In this document: piece by piece, positions 24,331-34,633 of the stretch
Layout: every line of letters starts with the position of its first letter
How positions within the stretch are numbered: the stretch's first letter is position 1
NCBI RefSeq assembly: GCF_022095675.1
Contig: NZ_JAHYSG010000006.1
Location: 1-64,000, forward strand
DNA: 64,000 nucleotides
Direction of reading: 5' to 3'
Origin: Dactylosporangium sp. AC04546
GTDB lineage: Bacteria > Actinomycetota > Actinomycetes > Mycobacteriales > Micromonosporaceae
Notes under the pieces: model-generated
Told to the model about the DNA's origin: nothing
The model's database searches: none
The model's input: the letters and a program-made list of their open reading frames with translations, nothing else
Translations under genes and position numbers: made by a program

Positions 24331-27300
24331 TCAGTAGCCTGGGCCGTAGAAGTTGCGGCACGGGCATCGAGGGTGGCCCCAGATCTCTTGCTGCCGCCAG
24401 GGCCGCAGGGTCAGGTGGGTGCCGTGGATGACCGCCCAGCGCCGCGGCCGGTACCAGGTGTAGCCGATCATCATCCACTCTTGCGGGTCCATCAGTGAGT
24501 CGACATCCACCATGTGCGTCCCCGGCCAGTTGGACTTGTGGTAGGCCGAGAGATACGCGCGTCTCGCGCCTTTGCCGTAGGGGTTCGGCTCGTCCGCGAT
24601 CCAGACGCCATGGGACCTGCCGTTGTAGACTCGGCCGCAAGGCTTCCAGATGATCTTGAGTTTCGACCACGAAATGCAGTCCATCTTATTGTGTCCTGTG
24701 ACATCCGAGCAGCCGACCGGCTGTCCAGAGCAGTAGTCGTACCTGTTCGCGCTGCCCCGGGCCACCGGGTCGACCGACAGGAAACGTCCGGTGGCCGGGG
24801 TGTAGAGCCGGGCTCCCATCAGCACGATCCCGGTCGGCTGGTCCGCGGCCCGCAGGGCGGCGCCCTGCCACGCGTACCGCATGGTGCCGGTCAGCGTCGG
24901 GTTGCGCGGCGTGCCGTATTCGGTCGTCTCGCTCGTGGCCAACGGCGTCGTGCCGGTCGCGGCGACCGACATGACCAGGTTCCCGGCCAGGTCCTGCAGC
25001 TGCCACACGACGTCGGTGGCGCCGCCCGCGCTCGTCGTCAGCGCGGTCATTCCGCCGAGACCGATGATCGGGCGGGTCGAGACGCCGCCGCCCTCGTCGG
25101 TCCACGCCGGTATGTCCTGCGCGCCACCGGTGTAGTGGTTGACGTGGGTGTTCGTGCCGTCGTTCCATGAGGCGACCCGGTCGGCGTTGACGTCCAGGGT
25201 GTAGCTGTTGGTGACACCGTTCTGCGTCAGCGACGCCTGTAGGTCGTTGACGTAGTACCCGGCGGTGATGTTGCCGGCGCCGGGCGTGGGAGAGTCGGCT
25301 GCCGGGACGGTGGTGCTGCGGCCGAGCGCGTCGTAGGCGTAGCCGCCGCCGGTGACCCGGCTCGCGGTGTCGTAGGTCCAGGTCCGGCTGCTTGTTGCCG
25401 TGGTGGTCTGGCAGGCGCCGCCGGCGCCGGGGCCGTACATGGTGAAGGCGGTGCGGTCGGTTGCGGTGTTGAACCCGTAGGTGCGGACGGAGCACTGCCC
25501 GTCGACGGTGTCGTTGACCGTGGTGAGGCGCTGGCCCGCGTCGTAGCCGAAGGTTTGCGCCGACAGGGTCGACACCTGCGCCGACAGCAGGCCGCCGGCG
25601 CCAGGCTCGGCGCTCTGCGTGAAGAGCGTGCAGTCGGATTGGCCGCAGCCCGCGCGGGTGTAGGTGACGGCGACCTCGGTGCCGCGCTCGTCACGCTTGT
25701 GGACCACCCCGATGCTGTTCGGTCGGCTCTCGGTGGCCAGCGCGCCGTTGGCGTCGTAGGTGCCCGTGAACGTGCCGGCCTGCGAGTCGACGACCTGGGT
25801 GGGCAGGCCTCGGTTTTCGCCGTTCTGATCGTAGGTGTACGTGCGGGTTCCCTTGCCGTCCGCCACGCTGGAGACCCGTGAGTGCAGGTCGTAGCCGGTG
25901 ATTGTGACGTTGCCCGTGGCGTCGGTGTACGACGTCACCCGGCCCAACGTGTCGAACACCGTCGTCGACTGTGCCGTGACGGTTCCGCCGCTGTTGAGGG
26001 TCTGGACGTTGACCGCCTGGCCGGTGGCCGTGTCATAGACGTACCGGGTGGTCGGCAGCGCCGTGCCGGTGGCCGCCGTGACCGCCACGGTCCAGATGCG
26101 CCCCGCACCGTCGTACGTGGTCGTGGTGGTGCGCTGGACACCGGCCGAGGTCCGATCGGTCAGTGTCGCGGGCTGGTCGAGCAGATCGTAGGTGATGACG
26201 GTGTAGGGCAGTTCGGGCCCGCTGGCGGGTTGGCCGCCGGGTTGGGTTCGGCAGGGTAGCCCGGCCCACTCCGGGCGGCCGCCGCATTCGGCGTAGGTGC
26301 TGTTGGCCGCGGTGCTGTAGTAGATCGTGGCGATGGTCGAGGGCGTATTGGTGGCGCCGCCGCCGGCCGGCTGGGTCACCGAGGTGACCAGGCCCGTCGT
26401 GGCGTCGTATGCGGTGCTGGTACGCAGCGCAAGCCCGGCCGGGTCCTCGATGATCTGCACCGGCTGGAGCAGGGTCCAGTCGTAGACGGTCCGCTTGGTC
26501 CGCAGGTCGGTGTCGTGCTGAGTGCCGTCCGGGTCCCAGTAGCGCAGCCCGGTCACCACCGTCGTGGCGAAGTTGTGCGCCGCGGTACCGACCGGGATGC
26601 CCTCGTCGTATGTGGTCAGTGTGAGGTCGCGGGCGTCCTTCGTCGTGCCGTTCGCGAGCCGCACGCGATGCAGCGGCCCGAGTGTTGCCTCCACCCGCCG
26701 CCCGTCCGCCGAGTATGTCGTGAGGTTGGACTTCGACCGGGCCAGGGCCGCCTCGTCGGTGGCGGTGTCCGTCGCTGAGGCGGCCAGCGCCGCGGCCCGG
26801 TTGACCGCCGTGAGCGTGCGATTCATGTTGCCGAAGTCGTCGAACCAGGTCGTGTCGATGTTCCCGCCGGGCGCGACATGGTTGACGCGGCGGCCGTTCG
26901 CGTCGAGATAGCTGACCGTCGCCCGGGTCCACGAGGACGGCAAGGTACCCGCAGCCTGGTTGCCGCCAGGCGCCTGACCGGGGTCGAACACCGCGGTGGC
27001 GGTGAGCGCCGGCGAGGTCTGCGCCCAGCGGGCGATCTGGCCGGCCGACAGGTCGTACGGCGCCCCCGCCCCCGACACCGGCACGTTGTACACGACGGTG
27101 GTCACCGCAGTGCCGGAACTGAGCGCGGAGCGCGTGACCGTGGCGAGGCGGCCTGCGCCGGCGTCGCTGGGGATCGTCGTGTATCCCAGCGTCCACGGTT
27201 CCTGCGCGATCGGCGTGATCGTGGCGATCGTCCCGTCGGCGTTGTACGCATACGTGGTCCATAGGTGGGTGGCGCCGTTGTCCAGGCGCGGGTCCCACTG

Positions 27301-30300
27301 CGCAGTGAGGCGGCCGTTGGCGTCGTAGACGTAGCCGGCCACGGCGACGGTCCGCATCGCCGAGGTCCCCGGGTCCCACGCGGTCAGGCTGATCTGCGTG
27401 ACCCGTCCGGCGAAGTCACCCCATCCGGCCTGGGCGGTACCCGTTGCGGTGGTCGTCGAGGCGTAGGTGAACGTCAGTGCCCGGCAGCCGCGGACCAGGG
27501 TTGTGCACGTGACGCCGGACGGCACCGGCGCGAGGATCTGCGTCGGCTGGGTCACGGTGGCGCCGTCGACGGTCGCGGTCTGCCACGAGATCGCCGTGGT
27601 TTGCCCACTGCCCGGAGACGTCACCGACGATACCGTGTACTGGCCCGCCGGCGCCCCCGAGGTGCGGCGGAACGCGACCGTGTCCCCGTCGTTCTCGCTC
27701 AAGGTGTAGGTGTCGGTGCCGCTGGTGTAGGTCAGCGTCAGCGTTTCCTTGCCGGCTTCCGGGGCGAACGTCGTTGCGTTCGTGGCGGTGAAGCCGATGG
27801 TGGATCCGTCCGGAACCTTGACCTGGATGAGCGAGCCGTTGACGACCAGCCCGGCGTAGGGCACCTCGCCGGCGGTGGCCGTCGATGTCCAGCCAGGACC
27901 GAACATGTGGGTGCTGTCGAACACGCCGGCCTGTCGGCTGTTGAACCCGCGCGAGACGGTCAGGTTCGTGCCGTAGGAGGTGACGTTGACGTCGACGTTG
28001 GAGAGGCTGTATGCGCCGGTCAGCAGGTTGACCGAGCCAGGCCCGATGTCGGTGCTCTCGGCGTCGGCCCGATCGGGGTCGAGGGTGAACCGCAGACCGG
28101 GCGTCGTGAACGACGGGGTGCCCGCCGCGCCGTTGAAGGCCGCCCGGACCTGCAGCGGGCCGCCGAGTGCGGTCGCGCCGCCCAGAGTCACCCGGACGTT
28201 CCAGTTCAGCGACGGGGTCAGCGCCGCGGTCTTCGCGACGGGCCAGGTGACCATGCCGCCGCCAGCTGTGTAGGTGACGTCGGCCGCCGGGATCGTCCTC
28301 CACACGTCCGTGTCGGCGCGGCGCCACTGGAACGTCACGCCGGTAGCCGCGGCCGGGCCGGTGGCCTGCAGAATCGTCGTGGCGGCCGCGATGGTGCCGA
28401 CCGTCGGACTGGTGATCGAACCAGAGCCGACGTAGAACAGGTACGAGCGCACGGGTGACTTGTTCCCGGCGCGGTCGACCGCCTGCACGTACAGGGTGTG
28501 CGCACCGTCCGTAGACGGTGTCACGGACACGGTGGCATTGCCACCGAGCGACGCCGCCGCGATCGAGGTGCCGGGCGACGGGATGTCGAGGTCGTAAACG
28601 TACGACGCCACGTCGGTGGTGCCGCCGGGGGTGAAGGTGAAGCTGGCTGCGGTTCCGGCGTACACGGCCGGGGTGCCGGCGCTGTAGGTGAATACGACCG
28701 CGGTGTCGTTGTTCAGGCTGGGGGTCTTGTACGAGTACTGCGTGGCGCTGGTCCCGTCGGCGTTCTCCATACCGGCGAGCGCCTCGGAGCCCTGCTCGTA
28801 GGCGTTGTCGATGCCGGAGTAGTTGAAGGTGACGGTGCCGCCGGTTTCGCTGAACAGCACCTCGGCGTTCTGTCGCCGGGAGGCGAACCCGTACTGGTAG
28901 GGGTTGTTCCATTCGATGAGGAACTGCCGGTTCGGTGCGGTACCCAGCACGGCGGTGCGGACGCTGGCGTTGGCGTCGACGACGAGGTCCTGTGCGAAGA
29001 CGTACACCGCTGCGTTGGGGTCGGCGCTGTTGGGCAGTTGGACGATGTCGTCGGGGTGGGAGCCGTTGGGGTTGACGAAGGACACCATGCCGTTGGTGTC
29101 GACCCAGGCGGTGCTGTAGGTCTGGCCGTAATAGGTGATCGGAAACGGCAGGCTGAGCTGCTCGACCGCGTCGTCACCGGTCAACGCCAGCGTGGTCGTG
29201 CCGGCCACGTATGGAGTGCTGACGGTGCTGGCGGTGTAGCCGCTGAGCTGCCCGGTCCAGGCGTCCTCCGGGAACGTCGTCGATGACACACCTGGTTGGG
29301 TGCCGGGTACTGTGGTGTCGACGGTGAACTCGCAGAACGCGGTGTAGGCGCCGGTGGTGCCGCCATCGGTGCCGCGCACCCGCCAGCTGTAGGTACCGCT
29401 GTTGCTCATCGCGCCGGACGGCACGGTGGCCTCGAAGGTGGAACCGGATGTCTGCGGTCCGACGGTGGTGGAACTGATGAGGCTGCCGCCAATAGTCCAC
29501 CATTCGAACGTCGCCGAAACCGGCGAACCCTCCGGGTCGGTCACCTGCGCTTGCAGCTTCGGCTGCGTCGTGTTGACGTATGGCCGGCTGGAACCGGTCA
29601 GGCACTCGGTGGACGGATCGGTCGACCGGGAGGTGACCTGCGGGGTGCCGTTGAACGTCACCACCGCGTACGGAGGGTTGGCCCCTTCGGAGGAATGGAA
29701 CCGCTTCCACGACAGGTGATCGCTCTCGTTGCTGGCCCGTAGGCCCATGGTGAGCACGCTGGAGGTCGACCCCAGCTGGAAGAAACTGGTTGCCGACGCG
29801 GAGACCCAGCCGTCGTTACAAGAGGAGCTGAACCCCTTGGTCTGGGTCGATGTGCCGTGCTTCGTGTTCCACGTCGGCTGGTTCGTCCAGCGGGTGGCGG
29901 TGGACACCGACCCTGTGTCCCATACCTCCCAGGCCGCTGCCGTGCACGACCACGAGTGGTAGTTCCACAGGTAGACCGTCGCGGAGTTCACCTGCGCGCC
30001 GGCCAGGAACGCCGTGTCCCACGTCAGGTAAGACCGGGCCGTCCACGACCCGCCGTCGTCGGAGAAGCCCAGCTTCAGATCGGTCAAGCCGGACTGGTCA
30101 TCTACCCAGCCGGTCTGCACAAACGTGTCGAACGTCGGGTAGATCGAGGGGTCGATCGTGATCGGGTACGCCAGGCCCGGCGACGCCAAGAACTGCGGGT
30201 CCGGATTCAGCTCCAAGGTGATGTTCGCGTCGTGCTGCACGGCGGACAGTGCGACGCTGCCGACCCGCAGGTGGTCCAGCGACTGTTCACCGATCGTGGC

Positions 30301-31080
30301 GTCCCACATCGACGGCGCCGGGATCCGGCCCGCGTTGTTGCCGTCCTTGGTTTTGAACAGCAGGCCACCCGCGCCGTCCGGCGACACCGTGAGCTTCGGC
30401 GCCTTCAAACGCAGGGTCAGCTTCTCCGACCTCGCCAGCGCCTCCTGGGTCTTGACCACGAAGAACTGCTCGTAGCCGGTCCGGGTCGACTCGATCACCA
30501 GATCCACGCCGTCGAGCACGTCCGCGTACGTGGCCCGGGTTCCTTCGACGGTTGGGTTCGGCAGCCTGCCCTGCCACTGCAGGCCCACCGCGTCGTCGCC
30601 GGAACCGAGCTTCACGAGCTCGTGGTCACCATCGCCGGCGGCGCCGGCAAGTTTCAACCCACGCGGGTGCGCCTTCGCCGACACGCCGCCATCGGCGTCG
30701 ACCTGCAGCGAAGCATCGATCGGCTTCCAGCCGCCCTTACCGTCACGCATCCGCACCGGCCCGGCGTGCTGCTCCGCGGTCAGCGAACCATCAGCGTTCG
30801 CCCATACCTGCAGCGTCTCCGACCGCTCACCAGCCACCTCGACCTTCCCGCCGCACCACCGCGCCGTCAGCAGCGCCGCGGCACGATCCGGACGCTCGGC
30901 CGGACACGTCGGCTGCGCCGCCGGCGCAGCTTGCACTGTTTTCGGCGCGGCCACGACAACAGCCGGCGTTACAACCAGCGCCAGCGCAAGGACGTAGCTG
31001 AAACTACGACCAAAGTGGCGACTGGACGGTCCGGCAAGAGGGATGGAACAACTTCGACTGAGCCAGGGCGCGTTCCGCAC
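24331..31080 (-). CDS. Giant secreted RHS/YD-repeat protein with variable C-terminal tail
   Basis: A 2249-residue exported protein. Its order is: signal peptide (about 1-52); an N-terminal region; a DNRLRE-type domain (about 345-475, RSYLTWDTAF; RWTNQPTW); Ig-like strands; a nidogen-like segment (about 665-790, AWVDTNGMVSFVNPNGSHPD); then YD/RHS repeats (about 1180-2060) such as GYVYDANGRLTAQWD and TTVFDTLGRVTSYTD. The RHS core ends with GARLYTPATGRFLSVDPVAR and SDVTGH. The final 119 residues (24334-24690) differ in style, with four cysteines including a CPC near the end, and I do not recognise them; in polymorphic toxins this is the toxic part. GTG 31080 follows GGGAGG by 8 bases. No immunity gene follows: a terminator and the convergent sigma operon come next. 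Confidence 0.9.
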   Translation of the reverse strand: MRNAPWLSRSCSIPLAGPSSRHFGRSFSYVLALALVVTPAVVVAAPKTVQAAPAAQPTCPAERPDRAAALLTARWCGGKVEVAGERSETLQVWANADGSLTAEQHAGPVRMRDGKGGWKPIDASLQVDADGGVSAKAHPRGLKLAGAAGDGDHELVKLGSGDDAVGLQWQGRLPNPTVEGTRATYADVLDGVDLVIESTRTGYEQFFVVKTQEALARSEKLTLRLKAPKLTVSPDGAGGLLFKTKDGNNAGRIPAPSMWDATIGEQSLDHLRVGSVALSAVQHDANITLELNPDPQFLASPGLAYPITIDPSIYPTFDTFVQTGWVDDQSGLTDLKLGFSDDGGSWTARSYLTWDTAFLAGAQVNSATVYLWNYHSWSCTAAAWEVWDTGSVSTATRWTNQPTWNTKHGTSTQTKGFSSSCNDGWVSASATSFFQLGSTSSVLTMGLRASNESDHLSWKRFHSSEGANPPYAVVTFNGTPQVTSRSTDPSTECLTGSSRPYVNTTQPKLQAQVTDPEGSPVSATFEWWTIGGSLISSTTVGPQTSGSTFEATVPSGAMSNSGTYSWRVRGTDGGTTGAYTAFCEFTVDTTVPGTQPGVSSTTFPEDAWTGQLSGYTASTVSTPYVAGTTTLALTGDDAVEQLSLPFPITYYGQTYSTAWVDTNGMVSFVNPNGSHPDDIVQLPNSADPNAAVYVFAQDLVVDANASVRTAVLGTAPNRQFLIEWNNPYQYGFASRRQNAEVLFSETGGTVTFNYSGIDNAYEQGSEALAGMENADGTSATQYSYKTPSLNNDTAVVFTYSAGTPAVYAGTAASFTFTPGGTTDVASYVYDLDIPSPGTSIAAASLGGNATVSVTPSTDGAHTLYVQAVDRAGNKSPVRSYLFYVGSGSITSPTVGTIAAATTILQATGPAAATGVTFQWRRADTDVWRTIPAADVTYTAGGGMVTWPVAKTAALTPSLNWNVRVTLGGATALGGPLQVRAAFNGAAGTPSFTTPGLRFTLDPDRADAESTDIGPGSVNLLTGAYSLSNVDVNVTSYGTNLTVSRGFNSRQAGVFDSTHMFGPGWTSTATAGEVPYAGLVVNGSLIQVKVPDGSTIGFTATNATTFAPEAGKETLTLTYTSGTDTYTLSENDGDTVAFRRTSGAPAGQYTVSSVTSPGSGQTTAISWQTATVDGATVTQPTQILAPVPSGVTCTTLVRGCRALTFTYASTTTATGTAQAGWGDFAGRVTQISLTAWDPGTSAMRTVAVAGYVYDANGRLTAQWDPRLDNGATHLWTTYAYNADGTIATITPIAQEPWTLGYTTIPSDAGAGRLATVTRSALSSGTAVTTVVYNVPVSGAGAPYDLSAGQIARWAQTSPALTATAVFDPGQAPGGNQAAGTLPSSWTRATVSYLDANGRRVNHVAPGGNIDTTWFDDFGNMNRTLTAVNRAAALAASATDTATDEAALARSKSNLTTYSADGRRVEATLGPLHRVRLANGTTKDARDLTLTTYDEGIPVGTAAHNFATTVVTGLRYWDPDGTQHDTDLRTKRTVYDWTLLQPVQIIEDPAGLALRTSTAYDATTGLVTSVTQPAGGGATNTPSTIATIYYSTAANSTYAECGGRPEWAGLPCRTQPGGQPASGPELPYTVITYDLLDQPATLTDRTSAGVQRTTTTTYDGAGRIWTVAVTAATGTALPTTRYVYDTATGQAVNVQTLNSGGTVTAQSTTVFDTLGRVTSYTDATGNVTITGYDLHSRVSSVADGKGTRTYTYDQNGENRGLPTQVVDSQAGTFTGTYDANGALATESRPNSIGVVHKRDERGTEVAVTYTRAGCGQSDCTLFTQSAEPGAGGLLSAQVSTLSAQTFGYDAGQRLTTVNDTVDGQCSVRTYGFNTATDRTAFTMYGPGAGGACQTTTATSSRTWTYDTASRVTGGGYAYDALGRSTTVPAADSPTPGAGNITAGYYVNDLQASLTQNGVTNSYTLDVNADRVASWNDGTNTHVNHYTGGAQDIPAWTDEGGGVSTRPIIGLGGMTALTTSAGGATDVVWQLQDLAGNLVMSVAATGTTPLATSETTEYGTPRNPTLTGTMRYAWQGAALRAADQPTGIVLMGARLYTPATGRFLSVDPVARGSANRYDYCSGQPVGCSDVTGHNKMDCISWSKLKIIWKPCGRVYNGRSHGVWIADEPNPYGKGARRAYLSAYHKSNWPGTHMVDVDSLMDPQEWMMIGYTWYRPRRWAVIHGTHLTLRPWRQQEIWGHPRCPCRNFYGPGY

Positions 31081-31482
31081 GTTCTAACCTCCCCGTAATA
31101 CGATCATGACAGTGCGCATCGAAACCATATGGAGACACTTCGACAACAGTCAACGAGTCATGACGCCGCGCACACAGAACTGAATGCGTCCCCTAGCGGC
31201 GAAACTTGGGTAACCACGCAAGATCACTCGCCGTGACGGCCCGAACATGCGCCATCCAAGCGATCCGACAAAACATGCCAAGTTGATCTCGCATCCTTAA
31301 TTACGTGAGCGTCCACAGTGGCGATCTGCGCGTCGGGCATGCGTCCGCACATGTGCGCCTCCATGGCGTTCGGCACTCACCCATCGACGCCCGTCGACGG
31401 TGCTGCGGTGGTGCGGCAGCTTTCCCAGGCCCTGACCCCGCAGCTGGGACTGGGTGACCAGCAATGCTGGCCACCCAGTTCG
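31081..31482. other. Upstream region of the RHS gene, no supported gene
   Basis: About 400 bases that must hold the RHS promoter. The sequence near 31095-31310 is less GC-rich than its surroundings, which suits a regulatory region. I could not identify convincing -35 and -10 boxes. Confidence 0.4.
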
Positions 31483-31770
31483 TCAAGGTCGCTCAGGTCG
31501 GCTGGACCTCGATCGAAGCCATGCTCTGAACCGCCATGGCCGGGTCAGGACCAGGCCGACGATGAACACCGCCGTGAAGCCGGCGAGGAAATTGACCGTC
31601 TGTCCGAAGCTCTCGGTGTCGTCGAGCTGGTAGATCTGCCCGGGGGTTCCGACGTCCCGGGTGCGCAGCGTCTCCCCGGCCTGTGCACCCTTCGGCAGCC
31701 CTCCGACCAACTCCTGCCGGCTGCGGGTGACGGCGCCGTCATCGCTGAGGAAAATCGCCGCTGCATCGTC
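31483..31770 (-). pseudogene. Possible C-terminal fragment of a single-pass membrane protein
   Basis: A minus-strand frame open from about 31770 reads AIFLSDDGAVTRSRQELVGG, then TPGQIYQLDDTESFGQTV, a membrane helix NFLAGFTAVFIVGLVLTRPW and a short basic tail. Composition and the clear helix suggest genuine coding sequence. The upstream end abuts the truncated helicase on the other strand, so the front of the gene is probably lost. No family was recognised. Confidence 0.35.
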
Positions 31771-31781
31771 TCGAACTCGTC

Positions 31782-34417
31782 GTGCGACGCGCCGTGCCCA
31801 GGGTCGGGCTTTCGGCCACGCTCGGCGACTTCACCGCGGCCGCCGACTTCTTGCGGCCGGGGCGTGGCCCTGACGTCGTCATCGTCGAGGGTGCCGACGA
31901 CGCCGGTGAGATCCGGCTCCAGCTGCGCGGATACGTGGCCCGGCGACCGGACGAGGGTGAGGACCCTCTGCACGAGACGGCGATCGCTCAGCACCTGTTC
32001 GAGACGCTGCGAGGCAGTGACAACCTGGTCTTCGCCAACAGCCGGGCGGCGGTCGAGCATTACACCGACCGGCTCACCCGCATGTCCGAGGGTCTGCGGG
32101 TGCCGAATGAGTTCCTCCCGCACCACGGCAACCTGGCCAAGGACATCCGCGAGCATGTCGAGGCGCGGCTCAAGGACCGTTCGACGCCGGTGACGGCGGT
32201 GTGCACGTCGACGCTGGAGATGGGCATCGACATCGGCTCGGTCGATTCGATCGTGCAGATCGGGCCACCGCACCATGTGGCAGCGCTGCGCCAGCGCCTC
32301 GGCCGGTCGGGCCGGCGCGGCGACCAGCCGGCGGTGCTGCGGATGTACGTCGCCGAGCCCGCCCTCGACGGGCAGTCCTCGCCCATCGACGCGCTGCGGG
32401 TAGGAGTGTTCCAGGCCGCCGCGGTCGTCGACCTGCTCCTCGCCCGTTGGTACGAGCCGCCGGACCGGGACAACCCGCACCTGTCGACGCTCCTCCAGCA
32501 GGTGCTGTCCGTCGTCGCCCAACGCGGCGGCGCCCGTCCCGCGGAGCTGTTCGAGGCGTTGTGCGGGCACGGGCCGTTCGCCCGGGTCGACCGGGCGACG
32601 TTCGCCGCGTTGCTGCGCGCGATGGGCGCGGCCGACCTACTCGTTCAGGACCGCGGTGGGCTGCTGCTGGCCGGCGGCACGGGCGACCGGCTGATCAACC
32701 ACTACACGTTCTACGCCGCGTTCCGCACCGTCGAGGAGTACCGCCTGATCGCCGCCGGCCGGACCCTCGGCACGCTGCCGATCGACCATCCGATCGCGCC
32801 GGGCATGCTGCTGATCTTCAGCGGGCGGCGCTGGGAGGTCATCGCCGTCGACGGCCGGCAGAAGGTCATCGACCTGCGCCCGTCGGCCGGTGGACGGGTT
32901 CCGCCGTTCGCCGGTGGCGGCGGCACGGTCGCGGACGCCGTCCGGCGCCGGATGCTCGAGCTGTATAGGACCGGGACCCCACCGCGCCACCTCGACGCCG
33001 CCGCCCGCGCGCTGTTCGAGGAGGGCAGCGACGCGTATCGACGGTTCCTGCTCGACGAGCGGCCGATCATCGGCATAGGCCGGGACACGCTGCTGTTCCC
33101 GTGGCGGGGCGACAAGGTGATGGGCACGTTGGCGTTGGCGCTGACCGCCCGCGGGCTCAGCGCCGGGCTGGAAGGACCGGCCCTGTCGGTGCGCGGCGCG
33201 GACCCGGCCGAACTGCGGGCGCACCTCGGCGCTCTGGCCGCAACGGACCCGCCGTCTGCGATCGACCTGGCGGCGCTCGCCGGCGACCGCATCGTCGACA
33301 AGTACGACGAGTACCTCAGCGACGATCTTGCCACCCTTGCCCACGCGGCCCGAGCCGTTGACGTGTCGGCGGCTTGGGACGCGATCCGCGAGTTCGCTGC
33401 TGCCACGCCGGCAGGACCTGACCTCGTCCTGCCGGCACCCGCAACGGCGGCTGGTGCGACGGCCGTGCTCGGGCGGACCCCGTTCGCGGTGGTCGATGTC
33501 GAGACCACCGGTTCGCCGCCCAGCATCACGACCGCATCGTCGAGATCGCAGTCGTCCGACTCGACCCGACCGGCGACGTCGTGGACCGCTGGACGACGCT
33601 GGTCAACCCCGGCCGCGATGCCGGGCCGACGCACACGCACGGCCTGACTGACGAGGACCTGCGGTCTGCTCCGCACTTCGCGGCGATCGCCCGGTCCCTC
33701 GCCGACCGGTTCGACGGGCACATCCTCGTCGCGCACAACGCCCGCTTCGACGTCGGGTTCCTCGAGGCCGAGTACCGCCGCCTCGGCCTCGACCCCCACC
33801 CCCGTCCGGCGATCTGCACGCTCGAGCTCGCGGACCGGCTGGGCGGCGGCGCGTCGCGGCGGCTCGCCGACTGCTGCGCCGCCGCGAAGATTCCACTCGA
33901 CGACGCCCACACCGCCCTCGGCGACGCGACCGCAACAGCCGCCCTGTTCCGGCACGCCCTGCGGCTATTGGCGCCGGACGACGTGGCCGATCTCGGGTGC
34001 CGGCCAGCCACGTTCCCTGTGCCGTGGCTCCGGGACCAGGACGGCATGCTCGCAGCCCTGACGGCCCAGCCCGCGATACCGAGATCGGGGCGGCGACAAG
34101 CGGTCCACACGCCGCCGAGCGGAAGCCTCGCCGGGATCGCCGCCCGCGTCGGGGCCGCGGCCACAGGAGACCACCGAGGTGACGCGTACCTCGACGTACT
34201 CGACCGCTCGCTCCGCGACGGGATGCTGACCGACGAAGGCGCCTACCTGCTCGAAATCGCCCGATCCTGGGGCCTCGAAGCAGCCGAGGTCGAGCGACTC
34301 AACGCGCGGTACCTCGCCGAGCTCGGCGCCGCCGCCCCGGCCGACCCGGCGACGACCGCCCAGCTGGCCCGACTGGCCGCCGCACTCGCCAGCCAGCCCA
34401 CGAGCCGGCGCCGCTGA
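31782..34417 (+). pseudogene. Lhr-type helicase fused to DEDDh exonuclease; 5'-truncated and frameshifted
   Basis: The first frame (31782 to about 33511) gives the second half of an Lhr-like superfamily 2 helicase: motif III (GLSATLGD), motif IV/V (NLVFANSRAAVEH; STLEMGIDIGSVD), motif VI (LRQRLGRSGRRGD), then the winged-helix and beta-barrel region (GRRWEVIAVDGRQKVIDLRP). Motifs I and II and the Walker residues are absent, so ATP hydrolysis is impossible. At 33490-33510 the frame enters a DEDDh exonuclease (AVVDVETTG). One base is missing there, and the rest continues in another frame to 34417: RIVEIAVVRLDPTG, LVAHNARFDVGFLEAE, HTALGDATATA. Exo I, II and III motifs are all intact once the frames are joined. 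The second frame could be made alone from an internal start. Confidence 0.7.
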
Positions 34418-34424
34418 ATCGAGG

Positions 34425-34511
34425 TGGATGCTCGTAGAGCGCCTGCACCGAGCCGTCAGCGTGGCCCAAGTGCGCGTCCATCAGCATCGGCGGCCTGCCG
34501 AACTCGAACAT
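34425..34511 (-). pseudogene. Tyrosine recombinase C-terminal scrap
   Basis: About 29 codons read PPMLMDAHLGHADGSVQALYEH. This resembles the end of tyrosine integrases, where LGH precedes SVQxxY with the nucleophilic tyrosine. Nothing else of the gene is present. It sits between the helicase/exonuclease remnant and the GntR gene, at the border of the catabolic locus. Confidence 0.4.
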
Positions 34512-34633
34512 CAGGGTCAGCGCGCCGCGTCAGCGGCGCCCTGAAGCATGCACGCCGTCGTTGCCGACGCCGCCGCGCAGTGCATGACACCCGGGATGGC
34601 CGCCACGGGCGGGGACGCCGGCCGGCGACCGGG

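Noticed and set aside
31318..32193. 291-codon plus-strand frame at the front of the helicase remnant
   Set aside because: It lies in a different frame from the helicase motifs and reads as Arg/Ser/Pro-rich noise.
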